DNA from: Amborella trichopoda
Taxonomy: Eukaryota > Streptophyta > Magnoliopsida > Amborellales > Amborellaceae
Direction of reading: 5' to 3'
NCBI RefSeq assembly: GCF_000471905.2
Contig: NW_006500337.1
Location: 2,863,999 to 2,927,998 of the forward strand
DNA length: 64,000 nucleotides
Each line of letters opens with the position of its first letter. Within the stretch, counting starts at the first letter, position 1. The position numbers and the translations under genes are program-made. The notes below the pieces were generated by a model, which saw nothing but the letters and a program-made list of their open reading frames with translations, did not search any database and had not been told where the DNA came from. Below are positions 22,101-37,100 of the stretch, one piece after another.

Positions 22101-25100
22101 CATTGAATAATGCATCTCAGAAAAAATTCAAATGATAAAGCTATTACCAACAGAACTTTAAGGCTACTTGCCTTGAGTTTAGTGCTTGTTCAAATTCATA
22201 TATAACATCAGTTACGATCCAGTTATCAGGATATGGCTTCCCACTTGGAGCAAAATGGTACCCAACCTACATTACCAAGCATATTCTATTGATTCACAAT
22301 CACCATCATATTCAGCACAAATAGTAAACTGGAAAGAAAAATTTAAAGTGATCTGATATAATCCATAACATGAATAAAGCATGAACAACCAAAATACATC
22401 TCTCACTAAGAAAAATTCATTGATTAGAAAACTTAGAATAATGCCATACGCAAGCATTAAATAACCCCATTACCAACAAAACAAACTACATTATGGTATA
22501 GAAAGAAAGGGGGTGGGGAAGCCAAATATTTCATCAATGACCAAAGTACACATAAAGCCATTTCATTTTGGGGGCTCCAATACTAATGAACCACAATAGA
22601 TTCCACCATCAAAATGTGGTTAACGCCAAAATTAAACCGTTACCTCAGATACCTCAGTCTAAGTATGATATGCAATGACCACAACCTGAATATTTGCTCC
22701 ACTTTTCTTATGACTATGACCTTTTAAACACAATATGACTTAGGAAAGGACAATAAATTTGATGTATCAATTGATATCCCAAAATTTATCCTACAGTCAT
22801 ATTTGATAAAATTACTTCAAATGTATGGTAGAAGAAACAAGTTCAAAATTATACATAAGCAACTCCAGACACAGAATAAAATGATGTTAAAAATAACTCC
22901 TAATAAAATGGTGATAATCAGAAGCATGCTCAAAAACTAATAGACCTGTATATTCTCAGAATGTACTTGATGAGAGGATGACCATATAGAGTCATACATT
23001 GCCACCCCACCAGCAAATCGAACACTGGAACTCCCATAGTCATCAATAAAACTCTTCATCTACTCCACTTGACATGGTTCTGTGCCAACCCAGCCGGAGT
23101 TTATATTTCAAGCAACTACTTGCCTTCACCTGCAGTACCATCTTCACTCATCTGCTTTGCTTTCATTGGGCCAGAGTATTTCTACCATTTTCAGATCAAG
23201 ACTCTGTCTGACATTCAGACAAGAATTTACCAATACCTTTATTTTTCATAGATTCATCCACATTTCAGTTCTATTTTGGTTGGATTTTGAACTGTTGTCT
23301 AAAAGCTAGACATTATAACTGCTCAAACTCAAACCATTGATGGTGAATGTAGGTTAAATATCAACTTTTGAGTGCTCTTCCGGTTATCAGCATTTTATTA
23401 GGGCTCTCGAACATTTTACTGCAGATTTGACTGCCATATGAACTTTACTATTTCTACGGAAGGAATAAGTTTCCCCCTAAACCATGAAAGCACTAATCCA
23501 AAATTACATAACGGCATGAACAACAAGATATCTGATAAGAAAAAAGAAAGTGGATGTATCCCAATTCCATGTATATAGCCTAAGACTAAGAGGTAATTAG
23601 AATATGATAAAACATAGAATTTGGAATATGCACAATACCTCAGTTTTCATGTCTACACCATATATACAGAAAATGTTCTTTAATGGTGGTCTATCCCAAG
23701 GTGTTAAAGGATTAAGCACCGGATCATCATGATACAACCTGAAAGTTAAACCATAAAGACCCAAAATCGTTTCAATAAGAATTCTCAGATTCCCAAAACA
23801 TCAAGCTTCTAAAGATACTTGAATCAAGGATGTGTAAGAAAAAATGCTCAAAGAGCAAATAAGAATAAGAGTCCCGCCCTCCATTCCAACTGTTAATAAA
23901 AAAAAAAAGGAAGCAAATGAGAACAAGAAAGCATTTGACTCTGCCTGCTTTATGTCATTTTTTTTATTCCTCACATAAATAACCATATCTGTCTCAAACT
24001 CATCAAAACAATTTTATTTTTCCTCAAAACTGTTGCATATTCTAGAATGCACAACTGTTAAGTACATAACATATTATGTATGCGGCTATAACAGAGATTA
24101 AGTAAATACATAAAAAGGTTCAAAAAAAGGAAGCACCACGAACAAATATCTATAGTAATAAAAAGACAATTCATACACTAAATCATAGACAAGTGTTTTC
24201 AAGTTCACTTTGTCTCAGCCTCTTCCCGGAAAATGAAACACCATCACATGCAATTCAAATTGCTCCAACTTCAGATGAAAAAAGTTTGCCTTGCTTGTTT
24301 AGCTGAAACGATCTCATCAACTAAGTCCAATTTGAGGCATATTTACCGATTTTTAAATTTGTAACTTAGGAAAAAAGTAAAATAACTCAGTTATTTTATC
24401 TCTTAAAATAGAAACCTAATCAATGTGACTAATGCCTTAAAAATTGATATGCTGCCTTGCTGTGAGGATCGCCAAGATTACCAAATACAAATTCCACTCA
24501 TTTAAAAAAGAAGTGGTGTGACTAATCTAAAAAACATAGGGACACTCACTTCTGGAGTTGGTACAGAAGCCTCTCGCTATCCGGGTCATAGTCCTCTATT
24601 GCTTTGAAAAAGGTTCCATCTGACAACTCTCTAGCTGAAAAAGATAACTGAACAGGCATTCCACATTCCATTTCTGATGTTACAGCATTTGCTTCTTCTG
24701 CAAAAGATGGATAGGCACTACTGTTGCCTGCCATGATCAACACCACAAAAATTTCATATATGGAGCACTCAAAATAATAACTGCATGGCTACGGAGATAG
24801 AATAAGAAATACAAGCGCACCCATCTTAGAAGGAACTTCAATATTGATAATGTCTGCTGGCCATCCAGAAAAATTCAGCTGAAATTCCACATCAGCACAA
24901 TGGCTTGTGTTATTTCCTCTTACTTTCCCATCAAATAAGTGTCTCCAGTGCGAATTATCTGCCCTACAATGTTCTGAGAATGGCAGTAACCACAAAGACG
25001 AACCAAACGAATTGTACATCAAACGAGCTGTTCCCTGTTAACTTGAAAAGAAAATAACAAAAATATGTTAGAATAAATGACTTGAAACAAGTACAACAGG

Positions 25101-28100
25101 ATATAAATATAACTAGGAAATAAAAACCAACAAACACAGAATAAAATAACAAAAAATATGCGGTACAAAATGTGAGGTACTTGAGAAAAGGGAAATAACT
25201 TAACAATGAATACAAGAAAACACCAAAAACCAAAACTACTAAATATAGTGACACCCACAAATAATTTTGTTACAAATTAGACTTGCCTGCTGCAACATAC
25301 TGTTTCCTATTACCTATTTCCTCAAGCAATAGCTGATAAGAATATGTTCAACAAATGGATACAACCAGAAAGTAGCAAAATAAGCAAGAAAATAAAGCAC
25401 CACTAACCAAAATTACTAAATATACTGCCATCCAGAAAAGAATTTATCACAAATTAGACTTGCCTCTCATCAGAGCACCATACTTTTTCCTATTACCCTT
25501 TCCTCAAGTAATAGACGATAAGAATATGTGGCAACAAATGGATCAGGACCAGAGAGTAGCAAATTATACAAGAAAAGAAAACACCACTAACCAGAGCTAC
25601 TAAACAAACTGGCAGCCATGAACAATTTTATCACAAATTAGACTTGCCTATCGTAGGGGCACGATGCTGTTTCCCGTTACCAATTTCCTTGAGTAATAGA
25701 CGATAAGAATACGTACAACAAATGTTTTAGAACCAGAGAATAGCAATCTATTCAACCACTCCACAAATAGTTTTCAGAAAAAAAGGAAATAAGCCATGGT
25801 TCTGAAGATAGAAATACATATTTCTCAAAGAATATAATAATACTATTTCTAGAACTTGACCGAAGGTCAAAGTCAAAAGATTACAAGTCCAAAATTCTGA
25901 TTTCCGGTTAATTTAACCTCATCTAACTCGATGAAAATGTTAATAAAGTTTGAATAAGAAGAAATACGTATAGGAACCAAAAAAAATTAAAACAGAAAAT
26001 TTAAACCAGGAATACTTCAGAAAAACAACAAGTCTATTGCTTGAGTTAACATAAGAAGATATTACAAATGAAAGAATCTTTCTATGATAGTTCTTTCTTT
26101 TACGATTTAAAGAAAGTTTCAACAGTTTACAAACTGGCCACCTCCGTTTTCTCTGGAAATTTATAACCCTAACATGAAGTCAGGTTGGATAACCACAATT
26201 GTAATATGGGACATCCAACAGTGACAGTAAGTATAAACAAGCTACGGGCTTAGAAACATGATCCCCCTACTGTGAGGATTCATCACCCTTCAACTACTTC
26301 AAGGCTAGGTATGTTGAGAATGGGGCTGGAGTCGTGGTCGTAGCACCACATGAACCCCAAATAAGATCATACGCTTCTATTCTCCCCTAATACCTTCCAA
26401 AACCACTAACAATTTCAAAAACGGGTACGGGCCTGTATCCTCACTGAACTACCCAAAAAAAAAAGCAAAGGCTGGGTATGTTACACATAAAAGCTCTAAA
26501 ACCTGATGAGTCGATTTTTGCAAAGAGAGAGAAAGGTAAAACAGTCACAAGCAAGCAATAAGCACAAGAAAAAATTGCAAAGCAAGCAAGAAAGAAAGAA
26601 CACAAAGAATTTACGTGGTTCATCATAGATGTGATTACATCCACTGATGAAGATGATAAATTGTTTTCACCATGCAACGATAAAGGGGTACAAGATTGCT
26701 CTTACTTGAGAGAATCAGAAACACCAACTCAATCTCTCAATTAGCCTCTCTCAACACTTTGTCTCTCATCTCCCAATGTTTCCCTACTCATTACCCTAAG
26801 GAGTCTCTACACACTTAATCTTCTCTACACCCTTAATCTTCTCTACACAACACCAATTCATAGATAAAGAAAGAAAACCCCCAAAATTAATCACTTGTAG
26901 GTCCTCTTTATCTTCTCTATCAAAATAAAAACACAATCCCATTAGCTTCATATCCTTTCGGTAAGTTTGTTACTAGGAAGATATTGACTCTCTAATATAA
27001 GGATTCCCATGACCCCTACCCACAAAATAGGCAACCATGACCTACAAGACAGGAAATCAAGTCCGTACAAAATACGAAACCTAGTAACTTCCATGTAAGG
27101 TTACTTTGGATTCAAGACTTCCCAACAGTGTAGGCAGTCCAAATCAAGGTGGCTAGTGTGCAACATTCAGGCAGTCAATCACTGACCAGTCTTAACAAGA
27201 CGCACGATTTTGAGGAGATATAATACAGCCAATGTTGACGATCTTAAGAGGAATAGCAGATATAATACAGCCGCTATTGATGATCTTATGAGGACTACAT
27301 GGCTAAACTATATCAAAAATGCAGTGAAGTCCCTCATACAAAAAAAACAAAATAATAAAGTTTTGAACACCTATTAACTGCATCAAGAGCGTGTGTATAT
27401 CACCTCAGCAATTGGAAGGCCATAAGTAACTCCAGAAAGTACTGCTTTGACAGACTCTGGTGCACCAAGAAGTGGAGCACCTAAAAAACATCCCGAAAGT
27501 CATTAGGTTCAGAAAAATGTAGCAGTTACTTAATTTATGGTGACAAAGGTAAGGGATTTCATATAGAAGGCTGGCTAGCATACCAACGGCAAAATAAGCA
27601 TGTATGTGATCGTCAAGCCATTTGTTATACATTTTGGGTGCAATTTCCAACTTCAGCCACTCTAAAAAATAATGGAAGACATTGTTACCCATCGAATGAG
27701 CAAACACCAAAGATGGACCACCACGGAGTTTGAGGGCAGTCTCAAAAGTTAACCTGCAAAGATGCAATCCACATTTGAAAATCCTTTAACATTTATTTGT
27801 TGCATTTAAAAACTTTGAATGCAACACAGGATGATAACTCAAAATAAAGTTCCTACAAAACTAAAGCATCATTGTAATTAAATCTTATACACCAGAGAAA
27901 TACTAAGCAAACATTCTAATCAAAGAGTGGAGATAGGGAACCCAACGAATTTTTCCAATAAATGCAGCACAGGCATTCAACAACTGGAAAACAAAGTTTT
28001 TGCTGCCTAGTAGTAAATGATCCAAGCAAATGGATACTAAATACACAACATAAACAATACCAAATCTTGCAGTTTATACAAATTAAGGAAAGGTGTATTT

Positions 28101-31100
28101 AGTTGAACACAGGCAACTTAGGAAAATTCAAGACAACTATTATTACCCAATACAAAGGGCCCATCCAAAGCAAATATTGTAGGAAAACCATTTTAAAAAA
28201 TTCTCGCGAATCACCGACTACATCGAAGCACACTGACCTAGGAGGGGACCTAATTCAGCCAGGTTAAGCGCACCTGCTCGGGTGCCCGCCTGCGCCTTTG
28301 CCTATGCGCCTCAACACTGAAGCCAGGAGGTGGAAAACAAACCTTCACGCAAGGGCAAAAATGTCTCACTTTTCCCACTGAAAGGGGGGAAAGGGTTTTG
28401 TGGGGCATTCTATCCCATCAAAAACTGCTTAAGTTGTTTCTTAGAGAGAAAGAGAAGACCAAATGGTAAGTAATTGATATTTCTTTCGAAGATTGAAAGA
28501 AATTCCAAACTTTTTTATTTCTTTTGAAATCGAAAAGTAATTAATCCCATAGTTTATTAGACTTGAACTGGTTGCGAAAGAAGTCTTTTGGAAACCAAAG
28601 GTCACCGTTTCGAGCCAACTTCAATTTCCCATTTTTGGCCTAAAGTTTGGTGCTATTTGTGAATCTTCGGTATGATTTTTTCTGTTTTGGTTTATGTTTT
28701 TGTATTTTTCCCTCAAAATTTAGCTTTGGAAATTTGGCCCCTATTCAAGATTGGGTTTCGGACCTTTCATTTGATTTTATTGACATTTTATTAAGATTGG
28801 GTCACCCATTCTTAATAAAATGTCAATAAATTTGAGTATCTTTGGATTTAACAAAAAAGTTTATATAAGGTGTCAACCTTATATTATAGAAATAAAGGGC
28901 AAGTCAATCCTCAAAAACCCACCCAAAAATGTTGTTTTGACTTTGAAAAGCCTTATAATTGATTATCTAAACATTGAGAATAATGTCTATGAAAAAAAAT
29001 AGGATTTTAAGTCATAAAAATAGTGCATCTTGTAACTAATTATCTACACCATCCATTCTCAAAAAAATTTAGCATTATAGATCTGCTTGATCTACACCAT
29101 TTTTAGAGCTTTAAATCTTTCAACTAAGTGTTAAAATCAGTGGATTAAAAAACAGATCGGTGCCCCAGATCGGGCAGCCCAAAAACCCATCGAGATCAGT
29201 GAATCGGCGATCTGGATCGGGAATCGGCCCAACTGGTGGGATTAAGCCTTAAAAAAATCCAAAACAATTACTAAAATTCATTATAAATATTGTCTTTTAG
29301 GAATCCAATAATAAATGGGGATACTACATTATTAACTTTCATTTTTTTTGTCACTATGTGAATATTGAGATGCTTTTTCCCTGTATGAATTTATGTTAAC
29401 CATTAAATTTACATCATACAACAAAAAATCATAGAATTATCATGGAAGAAATATAAATCATGCATGGACTACAATAAAGAATGGATTAAATCGATGAAAA
29501 AATGACCACCAAAATCTCGAATTGGCAGAAAACCCTATTCTGCTAAAAAACCCCAAATTATTACAACCTAACTAATTATAATCCAAAATTATTACAACCT
29601 AACTAACTATAATATTATACACTGAAATTGACATTGTTGGTTTACATTTTATAGTTATTTTATTATACAAATAATAACAAATCCAAAATATCTTATAATA
29701 TCATCTATTTTAAAAATGTATTATTGACAACTGTAAGAAAAAATAGTAAATCATATAATTTATAATGCAAATAAATTAAAATAAATAAAAGAAAAGATTT
29801 GGTTATCAATGTAGAAATAAATTCTAAAGTGGTATGAGTTAGTGTTATTTTTCTCTCTTAAAACATCCTCTAAACTAATGTTTTTTAATATTCAATAAAC
29901 TAGAATTAGTATCATTTTTTGTTTTTTAATATCCTATGAACTAGTACTAATTTTTAATCTCAATTAACTACTTAATTAATTATTAATCACATAATAAAAT
30001 AATCCCGTGAGAGAATAGCCTAATAGAGTCTTAAAAATATATGAAAACAGTTCCATATAATTTAAAAATAATTTAGTGTATATAAAAATAATTATATTGC
30101 CATAAATTTAACATAATTATATTTAAGTTATTAACATAAAAAAACAACAATTTCATATAATTATGTTAATTTTTGTAAATTATTATATAGAATTTTATTT
30201 TTGTAATTATATGTAATTAAAGATTATATGTATTTTATATTTGTATATCATAAAAAAGAAATAAATATATAATTAATCTTAAAAAGGATTAAATCTTAAA
30301 AATAAATAAATATAAAAAGAAGACTATTTCATTTGATAGATGTCATCGTATAAGAGAGAGATCTATTTATAAAATATTTAATTTATACACCATTATATAT
30401 ATGAGAGAGAGAGCTATTTATAAAGTATGTAATGTACTTTATAGTATGTAATTTATTTTATATATATAAAGTAAGTAATTTACTTTATATATTATACATA
30501 TGAGAGAGAGAGAAAGAGAGAGAGAGCTATTTATAAAGTATGTAATTTACTCTATACATATACACCATTATACATATCAGAGAGAGAGAGAGCTATTTAT
30601 AAAGTATGTAATTTACTCTATACATATACACCATTATACATATCAGAGAGAGGGAGAGAGCAATTCGCACGCACACAGTTTTTTTTTTTTTTTTATAACT
30701 GTTAACTTTTGTATCGATAAAAGAGAGATACAAAATAGTAAAGGAAAATCCAGGAGTACCTTAAGTACACGGAACCCCTGGTAAAAAGAATAGGTCATCC
30801 GACCCGATACAAAATAGGGTTATAAAATAATCCCCTTACACAGTATACAGGAAAAGTAAAAAGATAGTAGAGAGAGAAATGGGGTCATAAAATTATCCCT
30901 TACACAGTATTAGGGAACTGTACAAAGATAGTAGGAGAGTAGATCACAAAAGATCCCAAGCCAAGAAAGGTGAGCATGTTCTGTAGCCGACCCGAATCCA
31001 ACTGTGGTATGGTCTAATGTTCAACATGGGCCTTGGCTCCGTCCTTGGCCAGCAGGTCCGTGAATCCGTTCGACGTCCGCGAGATATGCGTCCATAAGAC

Positions 31101-34100
31101 GGGCGTATCCCTGCAAAGATGTTGAATCTCATCACAAATAGACCCACGATACCAAGGGGGGTAGCTATCCTAGAAGCCCAAGAGATAATGTTTCTAGCGT
31201 CTCCCTCCACTAATAGTAATTGTCCCCAAGATCGGTCAAAATTTTGTATGCCTCTGAGGAGAGCCATTGATTCAACATATTGTGAATCTTGGATGACGAG
31301 ATATTCAGAGAAGGTAAATAGTACATTGTGAAGGTGATCTCTGAAGACCCCTCCTGCTCCTTCATGTCCTGGGTTTCCCAAGGAGCAACCATCAAAATTC
31401 AATTTGATTGCTCCTTTGGGGGGAGGTTCCCAGGCCCTTGTAACTTTCTTTTTCTTTGGTTTGTGGTATGAAGCAGTTTGTTGGGATGCCACGGAAAAAA
31501 TGATGGTTTGATGCCCAAAAGGTTACTAACGATGTAACCTCATGGGAATTATCCCACATTGAAGTTTTAGAGAAGATTTGATTGGTATAAATTGTTTGTG
31601 GTGGCTGCTTGTTAATGTGCGTGCGTTAGCAGGTGTATGACGTGTGTACCTCATGTTGAGATCCTGCGAGTGACGTGTTATGAACCCCGTGACGTACGGG
31701 CAACAAATATGCCCCCAACTTTTAAAAAATTCCAAAGCTTACCCTTCCCGGTTGAATCGCCCGTGTGACTGTAGCAACTCGCCGAGTTATCGCTACAAAT
31801 CGCCGATTCACCTCTAAACACACTCGATTTCCGGTTATAAGCGATAATTGGCACGGGATGACCAATTCCCGGGTCGAATCAACCGATTTGTTCTGAATCG
31901 ACAATTTTTAAACCACTGGTTAAATAGATTCGTAAACCATCATAAGTGTTTCGGGACCTAAACTGCATCTTTTAGCAAGATTTAGAGATGTGCCTTCCTT
32001 TGTTTAAGGTTGATACCTTATAAAAACAACACCCTTTTTTCTATGCTTTATTAGTCAAATTGTTCAAAGATTGGAAAGGCACATAAAGTGATTCTTTTCT
32101 ACTTTGTGCCCATTTTCAATTTTTTGGGTGATTTCTTTTTAAAATTTGATGCGGCATTAGTGTCTTTTTTGCATATTAGGTTAATTGGATTTTTTACTTG
32201 TATTTTTTATAGTAAATTCCGCAATTGTTTAAATATTTTTTGGGGTTCGGTTACTTCATTCAATACTCGAGTTTAATTTGTTCTATCCTAAACTAAATAC
32301 TTGATATTTGTAGCTTATAGTAACTTGAATTACTGCATCAATACTTTAGATTTCTAAACTAACAAATATTTCTTATTGCCATTCAGTCAAATTGGTTGGT
32401 GTTTAGTGACTCATATTCAAAATTTGGGTAATTGTTTTTTTATGAATTTATCTAGTTTTTATTTTGTAAATTACTCTGAATTTATTAGCTTGGGCTGCTT
32501 TCAATACTTTAATTTAATTTGTTGCATCCTAGACTTAAAGTATATGAATTAAAGATTGGGTTTTGATGGTTTCGTATATTTTTCAGGTCGAGATGGTTCT
32601 TTATTGAGAAGTTAACAATGTCTTCTATTAGTTCAAATAAAAAAGTTGATATGGGCTAGAAATATGGATCACGACCCGTTCAAAATGACAAGACTATGGT
32701 GGACTGCAAATTTTGTATAAACAGCTACATTGTTGGCAGAAATACAATAAAGAAACAATTATGAGAAGAACGTCAAGCTTATGCAATAAATGATACCTGG
32801 GATATAGTAGATCTCTCTCCTAAAAAGACAGTGATAGAGAGTTGATGGGTTTTCTAGCTTAATTTTAAGCCAAATGGAAGCATTGAATGGTACAAGGATC
32901 AACTAGTAGCCAAATGCCAAAACCTTCAGCTAGAAGTGTGGTATTGACTAGCAAGAGACTTTTGTAACAGTTGCCAAGATGGAAAACCATTCGTGTCGTT
33001 TTGCAATCTTTTGCTGCCCACAGAGGGCGGTCTCTTCCAACTGGATGTCAAAAACACTTTCCTTCCTAGAGAATTAGAAGAGGAAGTATATAAGACAAGT
33101 GCGCCATTGCCAGGCTCTCCCGAGACCTCCCAGATGGTCCTTAGGCTAAGAAAGGCTCTTTGTGGCCTTAAATAGTTTCACCGCAAGTGTAGCTTGACAG
33201 ATTCAGTAAGGTCATGGCTGCCATGGGACTCCACAAGACCAATTCTGATTATTCACACTTTGTGAAAAGGAGACCACAAGGTGCTAGACTTCTTTTCTAT
33301 GTTGATGCAATTGTGGTACTAGGGGATGATGTTGACAGCATATCCTTTCTCAAGACATACTCACCAACAACTAGATCCAAGGACTTGGTGCCCCTTTAGT
33401 ACTTTTTGGGTATAGAAGTCGCAACCTCTTTTAGTTAACCAATTCTCAAAAAAAAAAAAGTTGCAACCTCCAAGCAAGGAATAGTTATTTCGTCGCAAAA
33501 GTATACCGTTGATGGCTTACATGAAACTGGCAAAATAGTTGTTAAACCTCTTCACTGTCCACTTGACGCTAATATCAAGATTGATGCAAGGCCCTTGGTA
33601 AGTTTGGATGTACCAGATGCTGGTTGGCCACCTCATTTATCTAACTATTACACGTCCTGGTATCACCCATGCAATAAACAGAGTCAACCAGTTTATGCAG
33701 ATGCCACTTCACATTTAGAGGAAATCACACATTGTTTGAGAAATTTCAATGGTACTCCTGGTAAGAGGCTTCTATTCAAACGTAATTCATGATTTATTCT
33801 ATACAGATAGTGCGTGGGCCAGTGGTCCAGTTGATCGCCAATAGACTACTAGATATTGCACCATGGTTACTTGGAGAAGCAAAAACATGAGTTTACCAGC
33901 ACAGTGCAGTGCAGAAGCAGAACATCGAGCCATGGTGTCAACTGTACGTAAACTAGTATGGCTACAAGCGCCTCCTAAGTGATATCGAAGTGCACATCGC
34001 ATTGCCCATACACATGCAATTGACAACCAAATTGTGATCTCCCTTGCCACTAATCCCTTCTTCCGTGAAAGGACAAAACACATGGCTGCTGATTATCATT

Positions 34101-37100
34101 TTACCAGGGAAAAGTGGCAGCCAAAGTTATATCCATTCCACAAATCAGGACTGAAGATCAAGTAGGCAAGTAGCCAATGTTTTTACCAAGCCGATGGGTC
34201 GAGACCGCCTTCATGCCATTATAAGCAAGTTGGGCATGCATGACACTCATGCACCAACTTGAGGGGCAGTGCGCACTTACTCTATATAAGGGCAAATGGC
34301 GGATTTTTCTCTTTCTCTAGTAATGTGTTGTCATATATTAGAACTGATTAGTCCTTTCGTAATTTTTGTGGGGCAAAGTTCTTCTTTGTAAATTCTTAAC
34401 TGTATATTATATAAAAAACAAACCCTAGGCCAATCTTTTGGCCCCCAATGTGGTCACCTTTCCCTCTCTCCTTGTCGTCTCCTTCTCTTGCTCTCAACAT
34501 GCCTTCTCTCCTCTTTTGTTTTATTATCTCAAAGTGCCTTCTGTCAACAAGCCTTCTCTCCTAGAGATCTAGATCCTCAAACTTTTTGATTTATTTCATT
34601 CTGGGACATAAGGCTACAATCATCACTTGCTATAGTGCAAAAAGGCAAAATACTGAACTAAGACCAATGGTTTTAAGCTCATACTCAGCTTGGGATCTGG
34701 CCTGGCCTAGAGCAGGGACTTATCAAGTTGACTCGGTGGAGTCTCTTTAAAAATTAAGAGAAATTGTACGACTATGGTGTTCTATAAAACTTGTTGGGTC
34801 AACTCTAGTGAGGGTAGAGTTGACTCTTATGAAGTTTTAAACCTTTCAAAGATGGGACAAATATAATTCAGATAAGGTAAGGCCTTTTCCTTAAAATGCT
34901 GGCATAGATGTAATGTCCATTTATCATATTCAATGAATGCTTTATCACTTAACCAAAAGAATATGCAACTCCAAAAGCCTATAAGATCAGCATCTTGGGC
35001 TTAGTTTTGACAGTAGAATGGCCAGTATGATACCAGCATATTTGACAAGGAAAACAAATTCTTTTGTCAATATTGATAATGAAAGTAAATAAAAGTCATA
35101 AATTGATGTGCCAATCTTGTGCTTGGTGAAGATTAATACAAATATTATAAGCAAACTCCATACAAGATAGACATACTTTAGCTTATGAAAGTAAAGGTCT
35201 CGCTCCTCAAGCATTGATGCCGATAGTCTCCAGTCATAAGGAACCGCCATGATTGCATTTGCCTCAATTCCAAACTCAATGCACCATCGGACCCAGTCCT
35301 TCCAGACAGAAGAAAGAGGACCTGGAAAAGTTATCAAAATGTATGAATTCCAAAGCCAATAGACTAGCAAGTATCTATCAAAAATAAATGTTATATTTAA
35401 TACTAACAATACTCAATATATTTTCGTCCAAATTTTCTACATATAAGCATCAAAAACACAAATGATGTTATATTTAATACTAACAAATTGGTTAGTAAGA
35501 TAACAGACAACATAACTTCACAGCTGCCAGCATCAAGTTTGCCCGGACGAATCAAGCACCTAGCTCGCATTATATTGTAAAGAACCAAAAAATAAATTAT
35601 TTTTTCATGATATTGCAAGGGCAAATAGTTGAGAGAGAGAGAGAGAGATCACTTGCAAGGGCCTCAGCTCACTATGGATCACATATAAACATAAGAACGC
35701 ACTTTCATAGTGGAAATAATTTCTTCAAATAAAACCATTTTTTCAGGGTTGATGCATTAGAAGACCACAAAGCATTGCTACTGAAGAACCGATAACTTTC
35801 AAAAAAAGACTATGGTGACATAAAAACTCAACCATAAATAAATAATATTACTTAATTAACAAAACCAACCTGTTATATAACCTGGATCCAACTCTGTAAT
35901 TGCAGAAAGTCCACTGTCAGGTCGTGATTTGCACTCAGGATGGTCTGTTTGATTATAAGGGTCTAGTAGCATGCATTTGAGCCAACAATTCACAGCAGAT
36001 AGAACCTGCACAAATCATGAGATCAGAAATATCAGTTTGAGGGTTCATTCAATTGTTTGATATGATCTTGTGCAAGTCCAACTTAAGTATAAGTAACCAA
36101 AAGCCACAAATTGAAAGAACCCTTTCAGATAAGCTCATCAAATTAGCATCATGAACCCTGCAGGCTGTGTAAAACAAATCTCAGGGGCTTAACTGCCCAA
36201 TTTGTCAAAGAAAACCAGTGCAATACATTGACAGATTAAGACATCGTGCAGTACAAACTCATAAGTTATGTAACTTCCAAATAAATCATATGAATTTCAA
36301 ACAAGATAAACATGTGGCACAACTTCTCCATGCCCATATTACAACATAGAAAAGTAATCTCATATTCACCATCCAAACCATTATCCAGAACATCTGCTAG
36401 ATATTATGTATTTGGGCAATCAATTAAACCACCTCTGCCCCTTAATGGTCAATAAAAATGATGAAGCCTAATTAAATGGGTAATCAAGTAAACCCCCCCT
36501 GCTCCTCAATGGTCAATAAAAACAATGAAGGTGAATGAAAATGCTGTTCTACCCTAACTCAATAAACTAATCACTCCAGTCAACAAGTGGAAAAACTACA
36601 CACTACATAACCTGGATCACATTCATATTGCCAACTAGTTAGGTCAAATTCATTACATAAATCTAAAGGGCAATTCAATAAAAAGCAATAACTGGTGATA
36701 TAGTGTTACAAGTTCAATAATATAGTAGGCATGGGGTGTTCCCATTAAAATTGTAATTTTCCCTATTTTATAAACCTTGATTCTATACAAAGTATTCGCT
36801 ATTCACTTCAAAGCGCATTTAGATTACCGATAATTCACTAAAAAAAATCCTTAAAAAGCATGCGAATTGGAGCTTATTCACAAGAGACCATTTATTAAGC
36901 AATTCAAAATACTCATCATTACCTACAACACAACAAAACTAAGCACTTAAATTATCACCATTCACTATAAAGAAAACTCACGATTTCAAATTGAATAATT
37001 AAGCATCAATATAAATGAATGCTCTAAAGACACCTAATTAAGAGTTCTAGTTGCAGCCTATTCATTATGAAGAACATAATCACACTCAAATGACTAATGT

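Larger units (their letters stand above)
29132..31920. mobile_element. unclassified insertion with imperfect terminal inverted repeats
   Basis: The left end reads TTAAAATCAGTGGATTAAAA, and the right end, reverse-complemented, TTAACCAGTGGTTTAAAAA. Both ends are followed inward by CGGNNGATC-rich sequence (CAGATCGGTGCCCC; AATCGGTTGATTCG). Inside are AT-rich DNA, a tandem repeat and a LINE RNase H fragment. The boundaries coincide with the break in MITE A6. Confidence 0.5.
28854..32028. mobile_element. MITE family A (copy A6) split by a 2.8-kb insertion
   Basis: The left half, 28854 to about 29130, starts GTTTATATAAGGTGTCAACC and carries the AATAGTGCATCTTGTAAC and TAGATCTGCTTGATCTAC cores of family A. 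The right terminus, about 31925-32028, ends TTTAAGGTTGATACCTTATA then AAAACAACACCC. The two palindromes are degenerate (AAGGTGTCAACCTT, AAGGTTGATACCTT). The intervening 29132-31920 segment is a later insertion. Confidence 0.6.

Noticed and set aside
24964..25260. 98-codon hydrophobic open frame resembling a membrane protein
   Set aside because: It is the wrong frame of acyltransferase exon 6 running into T-rich intron sequence.
30480..30662. Regular repeats with equal spacing considered as a CRISPR-like array
   Set aside because: Plant nuclear DNA, units are tandem copies without unique spacers and contain GA microsatellite.
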